Origin: Laburnicola sp. R22_1
Taxonomy: Eukaryota; Ascomycota; Dothideomycetes; Pleosporales; Didymosphaeriaceae
DNA: 64,000 nt
Assembly: GCA_014281115.1 (NCBI GenBank)
Contig: JACONQ010000006.1
Location: forward strand, 3,348,001-3,412,000
Direction of reading: 5' to 3'
The notes beneath the pieces were generated by a model. It saw nothing but the letters and a program-made list of their open reading frames with translations. It searched no databases and was not told the origin of the DNA. Each line of letters starts with the position of its first letter. Position 1 is the first letter of the stretch. A program made the translations under genes and the position numbers. Positions 10,151-21,071 of this stretch are shown here, in pieces.

Positions 10151-11319
10151 TTCGCCTCAGGATACCCCATATGCGCCCTCCCCCTTACCAACCTCACCTC
10201 CTTAACCCCCCCAAACTCAACCAGCAACAAACTATCCTCAACAGGCATGCACCCATCCTCCACCCCATTAACCACCAACAACCTGCAACTCTCCCTCCCC
10301 TCCCCGACTACAGCCACCCCCGCCCCCTTCCCAGAAACAAGACTAAACTCATCCTGACACTTGGCCTTCATCTCCTCGAACGAAGCGTACCCATACTTGC
10401 GCGTGTACGCCCGCTCAAGCCCAAACGGGTACTCGTGCCGATGCACCTGCGAAAGCCACTCCGCCCCAATATAGTGGTGCGTTCCCGCGCCGTGGCCGAT
10501 GCAGCCGCGCAGACGAGAAGCGTACGTGTGCGCGAGCCGTATGGCGTAGTATCCCCCTGCGCTCAGGCCCCAAGCTACGACTTTGTTCTCGTCGAGGTCG
10601 TCTGCGTCCCGTATCCAGTCCAAGATCGACTCGAATAGGCGATCTGGACTCAGGGGGTCGCGCCGATCAGCGGGACAATCGACCGTTGTGCCGGGGATGT
10701 CGCATATGAGAGTCGCCCAGCCGCGGGCAAGATGCTCGGATGTGCGCTCCGTGTTGTCGGGTCTGTGGCCGTCGAGGCCTGTGATGAGGAGGATGGTAGG
10801 GAAGGGCCCGGGGCCGGGGGGTTTGCGCACGTAGAGAGGGATGGTGGCGCCGTCGGTGCTGGTTGCGTGGTTGTGTGGGATGATTGCTTCTTTGATGGGG
10901 ATGGTCCAGAGACTGGCACCCTGGAGGTACGTCGTTTTCTGCTCTTCGAACGCGGTCTTCTTGAGATCTGTATCGATGTAGGGAAAGCGCGCGAGGCGGT
11001 ATACAGCATTCGCTCTGAGATACAGTGTTTTGGCTTCTTCTATCGCGCCCTCGTCCTCTTTGGCCTTCGCTTGCTTAGCTAGCTCCCGCGCTGTGGGCAA
11101 GAATGCATTCGTGTAGTCGTCTGAGTATGGATCGTTTATATCCTCTGCAATGAGGTGTTTGAAGATGGGGGCAAAATCCTCGAACTTTCCGTCGTGGAAA
11201 GGGTATACGCTCCTTTGGCAGGGGAATATCCAGCGCATTTCCCAGAGGTTTTTGATGCTGCCCTCATGGCCGTAGTCTTTGAGGAAGAGGTCGCCGAGGA
11301 TCCAGCTTCCGTTCGGCAT
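10111..11319 (-). CDS. Ayg1/FrsA-like alpha/beta hydrolase
   Basis: Single exon, about 402 residues, starting MPNGSWILGDLFLKDYGHEGSIKNLWEMRW. This matches the start of the Ayg1/Yg1 polyketide-shortening hydrolases (PWILGD...GSIK.LWE..W). An in-frame upstream start exists but would add an unusual N-terminus. The catalytic set is visible: nucleophile in WGLSAGGYYA, acid in VVNGVEDGCMP and histidine in GRAHMGYPEA. A TILLITGLDGHR segment forms the oxyanion region. In aspergilli Ayg1 trims a heptaketide in DHN-melanin synthesis. Here no PKS is nearby, so the substrate is only inferred. The 3' end overlaps a triplicated 150-bp repeat, and the last coding segment is C/G skewed. Confidence 0.82.
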   Translation of the reverse strand: MPNGSWILGDLFLKDYGHEGSIKNLWEMRWIFPCQRSVYPFHDGKFEDFAPIFKHLIAEDINDPYSDDYTNAFLPTARELAKQAKAKEDEGAIEEAKTLYLRANAVYRLARFPYIDTDLKKTAFEEQKTTYLQGASLWTIPIKEAIIPHNHATSTDGATIPLYVRKPPGPGPFPTILLITGLDGHRPDNTERTSEHLARGWATLICDIPGTTVDCPADRRDPLSPDRLFESILDWIRDADDLDENKVVAWGLSAGGYYAIRLAHTYASRLRGCIGHGAGTHHYIGAEWLSQVHRHEYPFGLERAYTRKYGYASFEEMKAKCQDEFSLVSGKGAGVAVVGEGRESCRLLVVNGVEDGCMPVEDSLLLVEFGGVKEVRLVRGRAHMGYPEANSFVYPWMEGVLR

Positions 11320-11642
11320 GGTGGATGGTATTGCCGAGGACGTGTCTGAAGGGATGGATTGGAAGTGAAGCTTGGGACGAAGCGATAGTGCTGAACAGAT
11401 GATTAGCCTGTGTTTATGTGGCATGCTGCGATGGTATATGTATTATGTGCGCACTTGCGGGGCCGACTGTGGACCCTTTCACGATGAGCCAGCGGACAGG
11501 CCGGGTCCCCGCAGTGTGCATTTTGACAGTGCTGACATATGCGGGTGCATTGCACCGTTTGTTAGATCGATTTCGAACCGCGATGAGTCAAATATTTGCG
11601 TCGAAGAACGCGTTACTATTTTCGTAAAGAATACCCGGGAGC

Positions 11643-13250
11643 TCAAGGAGCATCCTCTTCCTCCTCTGGCTTCTTCTCTGCATACCGTCTAAGCACATCG
11701 CCCAACTTTGCTCGCCCCTCCCTATGTTCAAATACCTGCGCATGATCACAAGTAGGCCACCAGATCGTCTCAAGCCCGCTACCTTTCCATGCTTTCTCTT
11801 TCCAGGCACCGCCGTCTTCACTCTTCATATCTACGCCTTCGATGTACCTCCCCACTGTTTCATTGTCCACTATTAGGTCCCTACCACCCAAGGAAACAGT
11901 CACGTCTCTTCTTCCGAGTTCCTCTTTCCATAGAATGTTCTGCGGCCAGAAGAAGTGGCGAGCTAGCGTATGTGACACCATCTTGTCGGTAGACGCAAAG
12001 TAGTACAATTGGCGTTCGTTTGCACGGCGTGGTGGACGTGCTGTGAAGTTGTATGCTACGTCCGGTAGGTGGAGCAAAAATGTCACTGGATCGATGAATA
12101 GCATGGGTCCTATCTTCGCAGCTGTCGAAGGGTTTTGTAGGAGGTGCCTGGCAACCACCGAGCCGTACGAGTGGCTGGCCAACACAACTTTATCGAATCC
12201 GTGACGATCGAGGATCATGTTGATTTGTCGACAGATCTCGTCACGGTCGAGGATGGGTCTTGTGATGCGGAAACTGATGGGCATGAGCTCTATTGCTAAT
12301 ATGCCAATCTCGCCGTCCTCTGGGCTATTCGGATCGTCCCCGTTTATCTCGGTAAAAAACCGCGCATAGGGATAGAGGCCGATACCGATGCCGTGAATGA
12401 AGAGGATGGGTAGGCGCGTTTTGGACGTATGCGGGCGGTACCAGTAGGACAGGTCTGGTGCGGGGGAAACTTGTCGGGTGAGGAGGGACGCGAGGCGCAG
12501 TGGAAAGATGGATAACACGGAGCGGATGTGTGTGCGGTATAGAAGGAAACCGCGGCAGCGCAGGTAAGCTGCCGTGAGGGTGTCTACCATGAAAACAATC
12601 TGCTGGTATTAGCCCAATGTCGCACCCCCAGACCAAAGACAACTTACCAAATACCACAACACCGGCCGATGCAGCATATGCACCTTATCGACCGTCAACC
12701 GCAGACACTTGGCCGGCCCCCGCCCCGGCTCAATCGGCCGCCCAAGCAACGTCTGTATCCCATCAACGTACTCGTCCAACTCTCTTTCTTGCTCCTGCTT
12801 CTTCGCCAACTCATCCTCATTCTCGGCCTCGTCTCGGCCCTCCACCTTCTTCTCATCGTCTCCCATGTACATGAGAGCCCATCGATAGAAGTCCTTCACA
12901 TTCTCCCTCCGCACCTCCCAGCTCCGCGCCCCCAGAAACCACCGGCTGACAAAGCCCTCGGGCTCAGGTATCCTCTCCCAGCACTTCCAAAACAGCGCTT
13001 TCCTCTCCTCTCTATCGAGGGGCGGTGGATGGGGCGCGGCGGCCTGCAGCGCACGCTTGCGCGGCAGGTACACGAGCAGCCAGAAGGCGGTTTCGAGGAC
13101 GGCCCAGGCGAGGAGGAACTTGGTGAAGCCGTGAGAGGGCGGCTCGGCGATGCTGAGGCTGCAGTAGAAGACGCTGAGCGGGGTGATGGCGCGGAAGAGG
13201 AGGATGCAGATGCGGATCAAGATGTACGAGGGATTGCTGTTTGCGATCAT
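11643..13250 (-). CDS. membrane-anchored alpha/beta hydrolase (lipase-like)
   Basis: Two exons, 13250-12648 and 12599-11643, with a 48-bp intron in phase 0 (WYL / IVFMVDTL). The N-terminus has two hydrophobic stretches (ILIRICILLFRAITPLSVFYCSL and FLLAWAVLETAFWLLVYL), suggesting membrane anchoring. A charged region follows (DEKKVEGRDEAENEDELAKKQEQE). The C-terminal hydrolase domain shows the oxyanion HG segment LFIHGIGIGLYPY, the nucleophile elbow ASHSYGSVVA, an acidic candidate in GGRDLIVDNE and the histidine in WPTCDHAQVFEH. About 520 residues. I judge it a fungal alpha/beta hydrolase of the AB_hydrolase_1 type; the substrate is unknown. It lies in the same orientation as the Ayg1-like gene, 323 bp upstream of that gene's start. 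Confidence 0.82.
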
Positions 13251-13980
13251 TGCGGCGGCGGGTTCGACGAAAGCCGCCCGTGGGGTGTGGCAGGTAGGAA
13301 TGTTGGCGATGATTTCAGCCTGGTTCCATGTTGGTCGTCAAAAGGGTGCAGGAAAGGCAGGCCATTTATAGAAGGTAGCTGTCAGCTGTGTCCGAGGCGA
13401 CAGTTTCATCGTCCCATTGATTACCGATAAGATGCTTTAGCGAGAGGCTGCGTCATCCCCAACAGGGTCATGGTGTGCCTCAACAACCCAATTCCCTACA
13501 GGTTCGAGTCCGTTTCTTGGTTGCCTTGCTCATAGTCATGCTGGTTTGCAACTCAATTTGCAATTCAAGAGGTCATCCAAACCTAATTCTCCACTTTACC
13601 ATTCATTAGCAAGCCAGCTCAACGTCCGAATCATGCAAATGGAACCATCACGGTGTGTGGCAACAAGAATGGACATGGTAGGCTATGAGTAGGTATAGTC
13701 GTGTTACGCCAGGATATACAGTGCCATTGCAGGCTACAGCAGAGAAGAAAAGTGGAGACCTTCCCAGGTAATTTTCAGTGCAGGCTGCGGTAGTCGTCTA
13801 TCGTGTCTCCTAGGACACCAACTGTGCTAATGAAGCTCCACCTTTTTGTCGTCATCGATAATGTACCATGTGAACATCAGGCGACGCGCAAGCAACCAAC
13901 GTTTACGGAGGCTGGACGGTGGCTGGACCGAAAGGTACTTGGGTACATGTGAAGATAGTATGCTTAGTCATCATGCGAGC
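13251..13980. other. intergenic between hydrolase gene and pogo element
   Basis: No coding frame with support on either strand and no repeat recognised. It is the promoter side of the minus-strand hydrolase. Confidence 0.4.
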
Positions 13981-13982
13981 TA

Positions 13983-15781
13983 ACGTGTTCGATCACTCAT
14001 CCGCGCACCCCACCAAAATCGCGACGCGTCTTCCTACAATTGCTCTTCAACAACGCAATAAAATAGGTAGTAAATAGATTTATTAAGTGCGCGCTATCTA
14101 GTAGTACACTAAGTCCTTGTATGACCTTATTTGTGGCACTTACTACAGGTTAGCGGTGCTCAAGGCCTACTTAGCTGCCCCGCCTGCTCTACCTGCTAGA
14201 GCACCCTTTCGGCCTCTGCAGCAAGCAATTAACCTTCCTCTACCTGCATAGCTCCTCCACAGGCTATATACTGTCGGCGCTGCTGCTCTTTACACTGCCG
14301 CCGCTAAATAGCCTGTTAGAGCTTCCTATTCTCCTCTGTAAGGATCGTTGCTAAATTCATCGCAAGTTAACACCCTTTAATAAGCTGGCGGATAGCCTAG
14401 GTAGTAGGGCTCTGCAAAGGCTGACTAAGGCGGTCCTAGATAAATTAAGCCTGCTGCTCTAGCTGAGCAGTAGTATGCGGCGTCTCTAACGTCCATGCAA
14501 CCTCAGCGTTGGCCGCTGCCCCTGGCGGAGACGGCGTCCTAACCACTGTCAGCGACGACAAGACGCGTTCTGGACAGGCTGGGACTAGCCCTGTCGCCCG
14601 AAAGCCAGCCTGGATATTCTGCTCTGACAAGACTGTCTCTCTGATGCCTAGGTATATCTGTAAGAAGTCCTGCTTGTCAATGTGGAAGACGTGTTGTCGC
14701 GCAAGCTCGGACACTTGGTGGCCGTACGCAACCTTAAGAGGCGAGAAGCAGCCAACATCGAGCGGCTGGAGCAGGTGCGACGTATGAGAGGGCATACAGA
14801 GCGTAATAATCTTGTTCTCTGCGCAGTACTTATCGAACTCAGCCGTTGCGTGGCTGCCGTGGCCGTCAAGGATGAGTAGTCGGTAGGCCCCTATCGTACG
14901 GGCTTCAGTATGTCGGTGGAAGTGCTTTACCCACTCGAAGCCTAGGTCGTCCGTAGTCCAGCCGTTGTCGCTAACAGCGATAGTCCAATCAGGTGGTAGG
15001 CCTTGATACCAGCTAGCTTGGTGGAGCTTCCCTTGCAGGATCACAAAGGGTGGGATAGACTAGCCAGACGCGTTGATACACTCAATCGTCGTTACCCACT
15101 CGCGATCACCTGGCTGTATAGTCGCCGCACGGCCGACTGTCTCAGAGCTTGTAACAACTTTTGACGTCGCAGCGATACCTATCAAGAAGCCAGTCTCGTC
15201 AAAGTTGTAGATATCTGTATCGAGGATGCCGTATGACTGGCGCGTCTCCTCTACGAGCTTGAACCACGCGCGGATCGCGACAGGGTCTTCAGATCTTGCG
15301 CGCTGTGAGTGGAACTTGCGATTCCACTTAGTCTGGAGCTCTGCCTGGCGCTTGACAAAGCGCGACACCCACTTCTCGCCGACTGATTGTGGAGGTGGCT
15401 CTTGGCCCCGCGCGGCGAGCAGATTGTCTGCCATTCGTCGTACGTTGATAATATGGGGCGGAAATCCGCGTCGGTCGAGGTCTAGGATCCACTCTACTAG
15501 GGATTGCTCCTCAGTAGGGTGTAGCTTTCGTTTCTGAACGTTGGCGATAGCTTGAGGGCGAGCACCTCTGGTACGGTCGCGGATAGTCGTTTCAGGGACA
15601 TTATATAGTCGCGCAGCCTAGCGGCGACTCTTAACCTGCTTATTCTGAATCGCCTGCATTGAGAGACTAAGTCTCCCTTCTTTTTGAGCCTGCTGGACGT
15701 GCTGGGGGAGCGGCATTGCGAGAGTTGTGAGAGGACGCGTCGCGATTTTGGTGGGGTGCGCGGATGAGTGATCGAACACGT
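13983..15781 (-). mobile_element. pogo/Fot1-like DNA transposon, 1,799 bp
   Basis: The element is bounded by perfect 48-bp inverted repeats beginning ACGTGTTCGATCACTCATCC and is flanked by TA on both sides (13981-13982 and 15782-15783), the Tc1/mariner/pogo target duplication. It contains one transposase frame on the minus strand, broken by stops. The TIR core (ACGTGTT then CACCCCACCAA) is related to that of the element at 48507-52250. Confidence 0.92.
14445..15716 (-). pseudogene. pogo-type transposase (DDE_1), broken by RIP-like stops
   Basis: The frame starts MPLPQHVQQAQKEGRLSLSM at 15716. It carries the N-terminal helix-turn-helix (RLYNVPETTIRDR), the Tc5-type HTH (VRRMADNLLAARG...VGEKWVSRFVKRQ), and the DDE catalytic part: YNFDETGFLIG, LLILDGHGSHATAEFDKYC and MPSHTSHLLQPLDVGCFSPLK. 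In-frame TAG stops occur near 15620 (after VKSRR) and near 15060 (after INASG, where relatives have Trp). Downstream of 14445 the frame continues to about 14100 with repeated TAG codons and a degraded Cys/His knuckle (CSKCHK.GHTRT.C). TAG at former CAG or TGG fits CpA-to-TpA RIP. It is not expected to make active transposase. Confidence 0.88.
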
Positions 15782-15888
15782 TAGTGTTCCGCCAGCAATT
15801 CTAGGAGCTCGACACGAAGCTTCTCCAAACTTCGTCCACGTTGCCATTGCACGCATATCATGTCATTTCCAAGCAGGACAGCTCGGTC

Positions 15889-16326
15889 ATGAGATCCACT
15901 TCTCGCCTTCTACGCATTTCGCACCTGCGACAGCATTTCCGAACCCGCACGCCAGCCCTCAATCGCTGCCGCAGCAGTACTCCCTACCGAACAATGGCGA
16001 CCGAACGCACGACAAACGCGCCAACGCCGACGACCAGCGGGGACGCGAATCAAGACGAACAATCCGCGAACCAGCCGTTGCCCTTACCCGAACCACCGGC
16101 CGACAGCAAAGCAACCGAACTCGACGTGGGCAGCAGCAAGGCGGTCAAGCTCAACCACCTGGGGCCCATGGTTGTCAATCGCGACGGCACACTGAGCCTC
16201 ATCGCGAACTGGGAGCAGATGACGGACATTGAGCGACAAAATACCCTGCGGATACTGGGTAAGCGGAATCAACTGCGCATGGAGACGCTGAAGGCCGCCG
16301 ACGACGCGAAACCTACGACGGACTGA
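15889..16326 (+). CDS. small conserved-type protein with mitochondrial presequence
   Basis: Single exon, 145 residues, ATG at 15889. The first 34 residues (MRSTSRLLRISHLRQHFRTR ...) are rich in Arg, Ser and Leu and lack acids, a classic mitochondrial targeting sequence. A disordered N/T/P-rich stretch follows. The C-terminal block LGPMVVNRDGTLSLIANW, then MTDIERQNTLRILGKRNQLR, looks conserved: I recall similar short fungal mitochondrial proteins but cannot name a function. The start codon is only 107 bp from the end of the pogo element at 15781, so the native promoter has probably been displaced or modified. Confidence 0.72.
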   Translation: MRSTSRLLRISHLRQHFRTRTPALNRCRSSTPYRTMATERTTNAPTPTTSGDANQDEQSANQPLPLPEPPADSKATELDVGSSKAVKLNHLGPMVVNRDGTLSLIANWEQMTDIERQNTLRILGKRNQLRMETLKAADDAKPTTD

Positions 16327-16543
16327 GCTGAGTGCACAGAGTGCATTTGTATGTAGAGTAGGTCACAATGGAAACAGCTGATGGAATGACAACTTGGTGG
16401 TACAGAGTCGACGGTGACGTCAAGCGCCCGCGTGCTCAAATCTTCAACTGTTCAGCCCTCACACTGAGCGGCAAACACGATGTATCTCCATATTCTTGCT
16501 CCCCTCTTTCGTTATTGCTTCTACGATATCCGCTTCCGTCGCC

Positions 16544-17240
16544 ATGGCTTCCCCCAAGGCCGATTCCGTCACCGAAGACCAGAATTCCAAAGAGCAAATC
16601 CCCAAAGATCAAGATTCCCAAGACCAAATCCCCAAAGACCTTCCCAATGAAGATCAACTCAAAGAAGCTGCTGCCGCCGCCGAAAACGCCATAGCTGCCC
16701 AAGGCATGGCCAACAAGCTCAAGGACATGGCGGCGACCGTTACCGATCCAACAAAACGCGAAAAAATGCTCAAGGACGCGTACAACAAGGAGATGCAAGC
16801 GCATGGAAGCAGCAAGAAGGCGGGCATGCTGCAGAGCGGTGCCTTCCAAGGGACCATAGGTGGCGCCGGTATTGGTGGTGCCGTCAGCGCAGGAGTTGGC
16901 ATACTTGTCGGCACGGTGGTCGGAGGAGCGACGGCGATACCTGCGACGGGGCTGGGTGCTTTGGTGGGCACCGGGGTAGGCGCGATACATGGGCCGTTCA
17001 TAAAGCTGGGTTCACTTGCAACAGGCGGTGGGAAAGGGGAAGACAAGAAAGACGGTGCGAAAGAAGGTAAACAAGCAGTAGAGCAGGTCTCGCCAGGCTG
17101 CCGATGCATTGGCCGAGCAGAGGGAAAAGCAGGGATTGGACAGCGAACCAGCGGGAGATAAAGACAATGCCGCAAAATCGGACAAGAAGAAGCCCCGGAA
17201 GATCGAGGTACGATCTGGAGGCCAGTCGCAGCAGTCATAG
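16544..17240 (+). CDS. glycine-zipper hydrophobic protein, apparently frameshifted near its C-terminus
   Basis: ATG at 16544 in a good context (gccATGG). The protein begins MASPKADSVTEDQNSKEQ with charged K/D/Q repeats, then TDPTKREKMLKDAYNKEM. A glycine-zipper hydrophobic region follows (GTIGGAGIGGAVSAGVGILV ... GLGALVGTGVGAIHGPF). The first frame stops at 17161 after an odd Cys/Arg end. In the next frame a natural-looking tail runs from about 17095 (AADALAEQREKQGLDSEP ... KKKPRKIEVRSGGQSQQS) to a TAG at 17240. No GT-AG intron joins the two frames, but one extra base in GTCTCGCCAGGC near 17090 would explain the shift. It may be a sequencing error or a real lesion. Glycine-zipper proteins insert in membranes; function here is unknown. 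Confidence 0.6.
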
Positions 17241-17714
17241 GACGTCCCGTCCAGACCAACACCCTTTTCTTCACTTGTCGACAAGTGGCGGTTCATCCAT
17301 ACTTGACTGGTCTTACAAGAGCTAAGACACAGCGTGTACCGTTCGTTGTACAGCACCGTGAACATGATGCGAAGGATCATCGGCGTTCAGGAGGCTGGAT
17401 TGCATCCTTTGATCGGATGTAATTGCATTATTCTCTAGCATCTTTAGCGATCAGCTCAGCATTAATATTTCGAAATATGCTTGTGTTTTTGCTCAGATAC
17501 TTTGTGCAACCTCGTTGAATCAGTTATTCTTCTTCTCAACCGTTCCTCGGTCAACTGCGCCAGCAGAATCAACGCGTCTGCCTCCCGTCACTCTCTAGTT
17601 GCTTTTCGAGAAATTGAGGACACACACTATATCGACCTCTAGCTCTGCGTTGGCCTGTCCTGTGCGGATTCCATCATCCTCTCGCTTGGTTGCTGTTTCG
17701 ATGTTCTACCGTAG
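17241..17714. other. intergenic left of the pogo/hAT nest
   Basis: No supported gene. The short frame at 17599-17811 runs into the transposon TIR and is not credible. Confidence 0.4.
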
Positions 17715-17797
17715 CTTGGCAGCCCGTGCAACACGTCAGCTCATGCAACACCCCGCAATGCAGCGCACCAACTTTGACGCGCCGCATCTCTACCAAT

Positions 17798-19663
17798 ATG
17801 GATCTAATTAAGGCTGCGATAGCAGCTATTAAATCGCAGGAACTAGGAGAAAACTTTTTATACAAATAAGTTGCTAGAGATTATAGTGTTGTTATTTCTA
17901 CACTAACGCGCTAGCATTAACGCGTTACACAGACGCGTACAGATAGGATAGAAAAACAACACAATCTTAACAGCTATTAAGAGGCAGAGCTTCTATAATA
18001 TATTAAACACCTTACTAAACGTGGCCTTCCTTCTATATAGTAGATACTACAAAGCTTTGCTTCTACTATTACTTAAAAGAAGATCTCTTTATTATAGGTT
18101 AATCGCTTTGTATATCGCTACGCTAAATCCTTAATATTATAATAGACAACTAGTATTAATAGGAATTGCTATAAAGCTAATTCTCCTACTAAATATAAGC
18201 TCTACTTTAAGCTTCTATAGCATAAGAATAAGTAGTACTTAATTAAGGCCTAGGATACCTATAATATAGACAAGAAAGGCTTCCTACTTAGCATTACCTT
18301 TTACTTAAAGAGGATCTTTAATAGGCCTCTATATTAGAGCAAGACTATAAGGCAAGCTATTTAGGATAGCAACTATGCATAGATATCGCTTATCGCCTGT
18401 ATTTGCGCTAATAGTTCTGTCCTAGACCTAGCTCTTATCGATTAGACTGCCTCTATAAATATACAATTAAGCTAGGTTAAGAATATTAATTTTTAGCGCT
18501 ATTAGACCTTTATTATAGTGTTAGATTCTAGCTAGTTAAATAATTAGATTAGTCTTATATAGCTATAGTAAGTGTTTAATTACCTTATAAAGGCCAAAGC
18601 TAGACAATTATATTAACTATTAATTATAGATAGCTATAGATCCTATATTACTATAGAGTTTATTAACTTTTATAATTGTAATAGAATTTTACTAGCTATC
18701 TATCTACTTTATTTAACGTATACACTATAGTCTCTTAATATCTATATCTTTAAGTCTCTATTAATAGTATATTTAAATTAGATATTAGCCTTTATAAACA
18801 ATAGCTAGGGGCTTAGCTTAATTGCTAAGAGAGACTTCTTTATATTATTCTAGGATGTCTAGATTAATACTATAAGGTCGCTATTAATACTCCGCGCCTT
18901 TAAGGCTACTAGTATCTTTTTTACTAAATCTAGCAACTATTCTTAAGAGATTTAATTAAGAATTAGATTAGGCTAAGCTATCTAAGCAGTAATTACAAAA
19001 GAGCTCTACCTTAGTATTTAGTGCTTTAGATTAGAGAAAGATTAATTAGCTGCTAAAGGCTTATGCGAATATAGGGGATAGTAATAGAGCCAAGAAGCTA
19101 AGTTAAACTATACACTATATCTCTATATAAGCTTAGCTTATAGAGCATAAAAATAAAGGCCTATAAAAGGCTCTAGCAACTTAAAAGAAGCGCTTAAAGC
19201 AAGGCAGACCTCTGCCTTTTAATTAGCTAGATAAGTATTATAGTAGAGCTATTTTCTAGTTACCTTATAGCGTATAACAGGCGTGCGATTGTTAACACTA
19301 GAAAGATATTAAGGAGTAGCAATTTACAGCTTTAAAAAAGGGAGCGAGTAGAGGCTTATTAGGCTAGCCAGCAGCTTAAGAAAAGGCTTCTCTAGGAGAG
19401 GCGCGTTACGTAGGCAGCAGCCAGAGAGGCGCGCACAAAGGAGAGAGCTGATTAGGCTGCTAAGCGACGCCTCTAGTAGCAGGCTCGCAAGACCTAACAA
19501 CAACTCCAGAAACGTCTTAAAATTGCTAAAAAGGGAAGTTAGAAAGGCTTTAAGACTACTTCTATAGCTACAAAAAGACAGAGCTCTACGCTAGCACCTA
19601 TAGGCGTTAACGAAGCTGCATTAGCTGCGTTAACTCCATTAACACGCAGAGGCCGAATTATCT
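17798..19663 (+). pseudogene. pogo-type transposase relic, heavily RIP-mutated
   Basis: From ATG at 17798 the frame reads recognisably like a Fot/pogo transposase despite many TAG/TAA stops: an N-terminal YTKVARDYSV-like HTH, DTYNIDKKGF where active copies have a Asp-Glu-x-GF motif, LLIIDSYRSYITIEFINF where LLI(V/L)DGHxSH is expected, then PL-rich and coiled C-terminal parts with KKR-rich residues. CpA-to-TpA change explains most stops. The sequence is non-functional. Confidence 0.8.
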
Positions 19664-20048
19664 AAACACTAATTAGATATTAATAATCTAAGTAGCTAGC
19701 AATTATCTATAGGCCTACAAGAGCTCAAATCTAGAAAATCTTATAAGAATATTGTTTGTGGGCGTCTCTATAGCCTCATGCTGCTAGCCGAGCGATCATG
19801 TTGGGGTGTTGCATGAGCTGACGTGTTGCATGCAGAGCTGGCAACAATCGAACCAATCACAACCGATCCCAATATCGGCTATTGCCGATATATTGGCAAT
19901 CACGATTAGCAATATTGGTGCACAGACCAAGCTCAACTTCAATATTTAAACATCTATATTTTTCTATATACAAAGCCTGTCTTAGTTTCGCCTCGTACGG
20001 CTACTTATCCTAGACACCTCGTAAAGGTTCAGGCCTAGGGTCTAGGTA

Positions 20049-20103
20049 CTGTGGACACCCCCCACAGCTGGGTATAGGCAGTTGCTGTAGACATCCCCTA
20101 CAG
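20049..20103. other. two tandem short hairpins near the left hAT end
   Basis: CTGTGG...CCACAG (20049-20067) and CTGTAG...CTACAG (20085-20103) are successive, related stem-loops of 6-bp stems, downstream of the DUF3716-like gene's stop. They may be 3' UTR or subterminal structure; role unknown. Confidence 0.4.
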
Positions 20104-20143
20104 CTAAGAGTGTAGAAATAAAAAAAGCTATATCGTACGTACC

Positions 20144-20772
20144 TTATGCTAAAACAATAGCATTATGGGGCCCAGCCCCAGGCATATCGTCGTCGTCATT
20201 CTCAATCAACAACGGCCGTGCTGCCGACCCATCCCTATCAGGCCCACGAGGAGCCAGGCGCAGAGGTCCACCATTAGGAGCATCATCACCCCCATCTCGT
20301 ACGGAGCAGCGTGCTGCGTGGTCTCTCCACTTGCAGTTGGCACATGCCCCGCCAAAGTGTCCGGCTACCCGGCGGCACTCTGGGAATGGTCGTGGGCCTG
20401 GTACAGCAGTATGGCAGCTGCTGCATTCGGTTGCCACTCCCACACCACGAGATTGTATGAGGATGGCGTTGATGTACGAAGGACGATGCGAGCCTATTTG
20501 ATTGAGTCGTACGCTGCCTCGTACGATCTCCACATCCTGCCCTGGAAGGGCTAAGACTGCTCGTCCTTGCGGACTATGCACATATGGGGCCAACTGCTGC
20601 CCTCCAACACGGAGAATAGGGTTCGCATTCGTACCTGCGAGCTGGGCGGCAACGACGGCGGCGTTGTAGATGACAAGAGCCCTATATAATAGTTAGTCTA
20701 GTACGATAATGAAAGGGGATAGCTGAACAAGTGGCCTGTAGTTGAACATGTAGCAATTGTACAAACTTACAT
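20144..20772 (-). CDS. DUF3716-like cysteine-rich protein carried by the hAT element
   Basis: The start codon is split by an intron: AT at 20772-20771, an intron at 20770-20682 (GTAAGT...ATATAG, 89 bp), then G at 20681. This gives ATGGCTCTTGTC and an uninterrupted 179-residue frame to TAA at 20144. The N-terminus MALVIYNAAVVAAQLAG is alanine-rich. The centre holds a Cys cluster, ECSSCHTAVPGPRPFPECRR, then GHFGGACANCKWRDHAARCS, which matches the pattern of fungal DUF3716 zinc-binding domains (CxxC...GPFxxC...GGxCxNC...RCS). The tail is acidic (LLIENDDDDMPGAG). I infer a nucleic-acid- or protein-binding accessory factor of the transposon. Function is not known for the family. Confidence 0.72.
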
Positions 20773-20824
20773 GGTTGTTGTTGTTGTTGTTGTTACTGTT
20801 GCTGCTGCTGCTGCTGCTGCTGCT
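20773..20824. repeat. GTT/GCT trinucleotide tract in the 5' UTR of the hAT passenger gene
   Basis: Seven GTT units followed by ACTGTT and eight GCT units sit immediately 5' (minus-strand sense: CAGCAG...AACAAC) of the split start codon. Confidence 0.75.
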
Positions 20825-21071
20825 ATTGAGAAGTTAGCTTCGTACAAAGTAAAGGTGGTGTTTTAGCAGGCTGAACAAACTGCTGCTTAGGCTCGTACGA
20901 AAGAAATTGATGTGGTAGTACTTACAACGTGTGTGTGTGTTTAGTAAAGGTGAAGAACCTGCGCAGTTGCCTTTTGACGTCGCTGCCGGCGGGCTTGGCA
21001 CGCCAAGCCCTGCTTGAGGAAGTAACGATATAGTACTAAAACAACAAAGTTTTGGCTCGTACGATAACATA

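Noticed and set aside
13490..13515. tRNA-like T-arm (GGTTCGAGTCC)
   Set aside because: The flanking bases cannot pair as a T-stem and no D-arm, anticodon arm or acceptor stem is present.
15497..15856. Minus-strand frame spanning the right end of the pogo element
   Set aside because: It crosses the TIR boundary and uses a different frame from the transposase motifs, so it is not the transposase N-terminus.
17712..17716. TA target duplication for the 17715-23544 pogo element
   Set aside because: TA occurs close to the left end but not at the matching position on the right (CCAAGATG), so I do not claim it.
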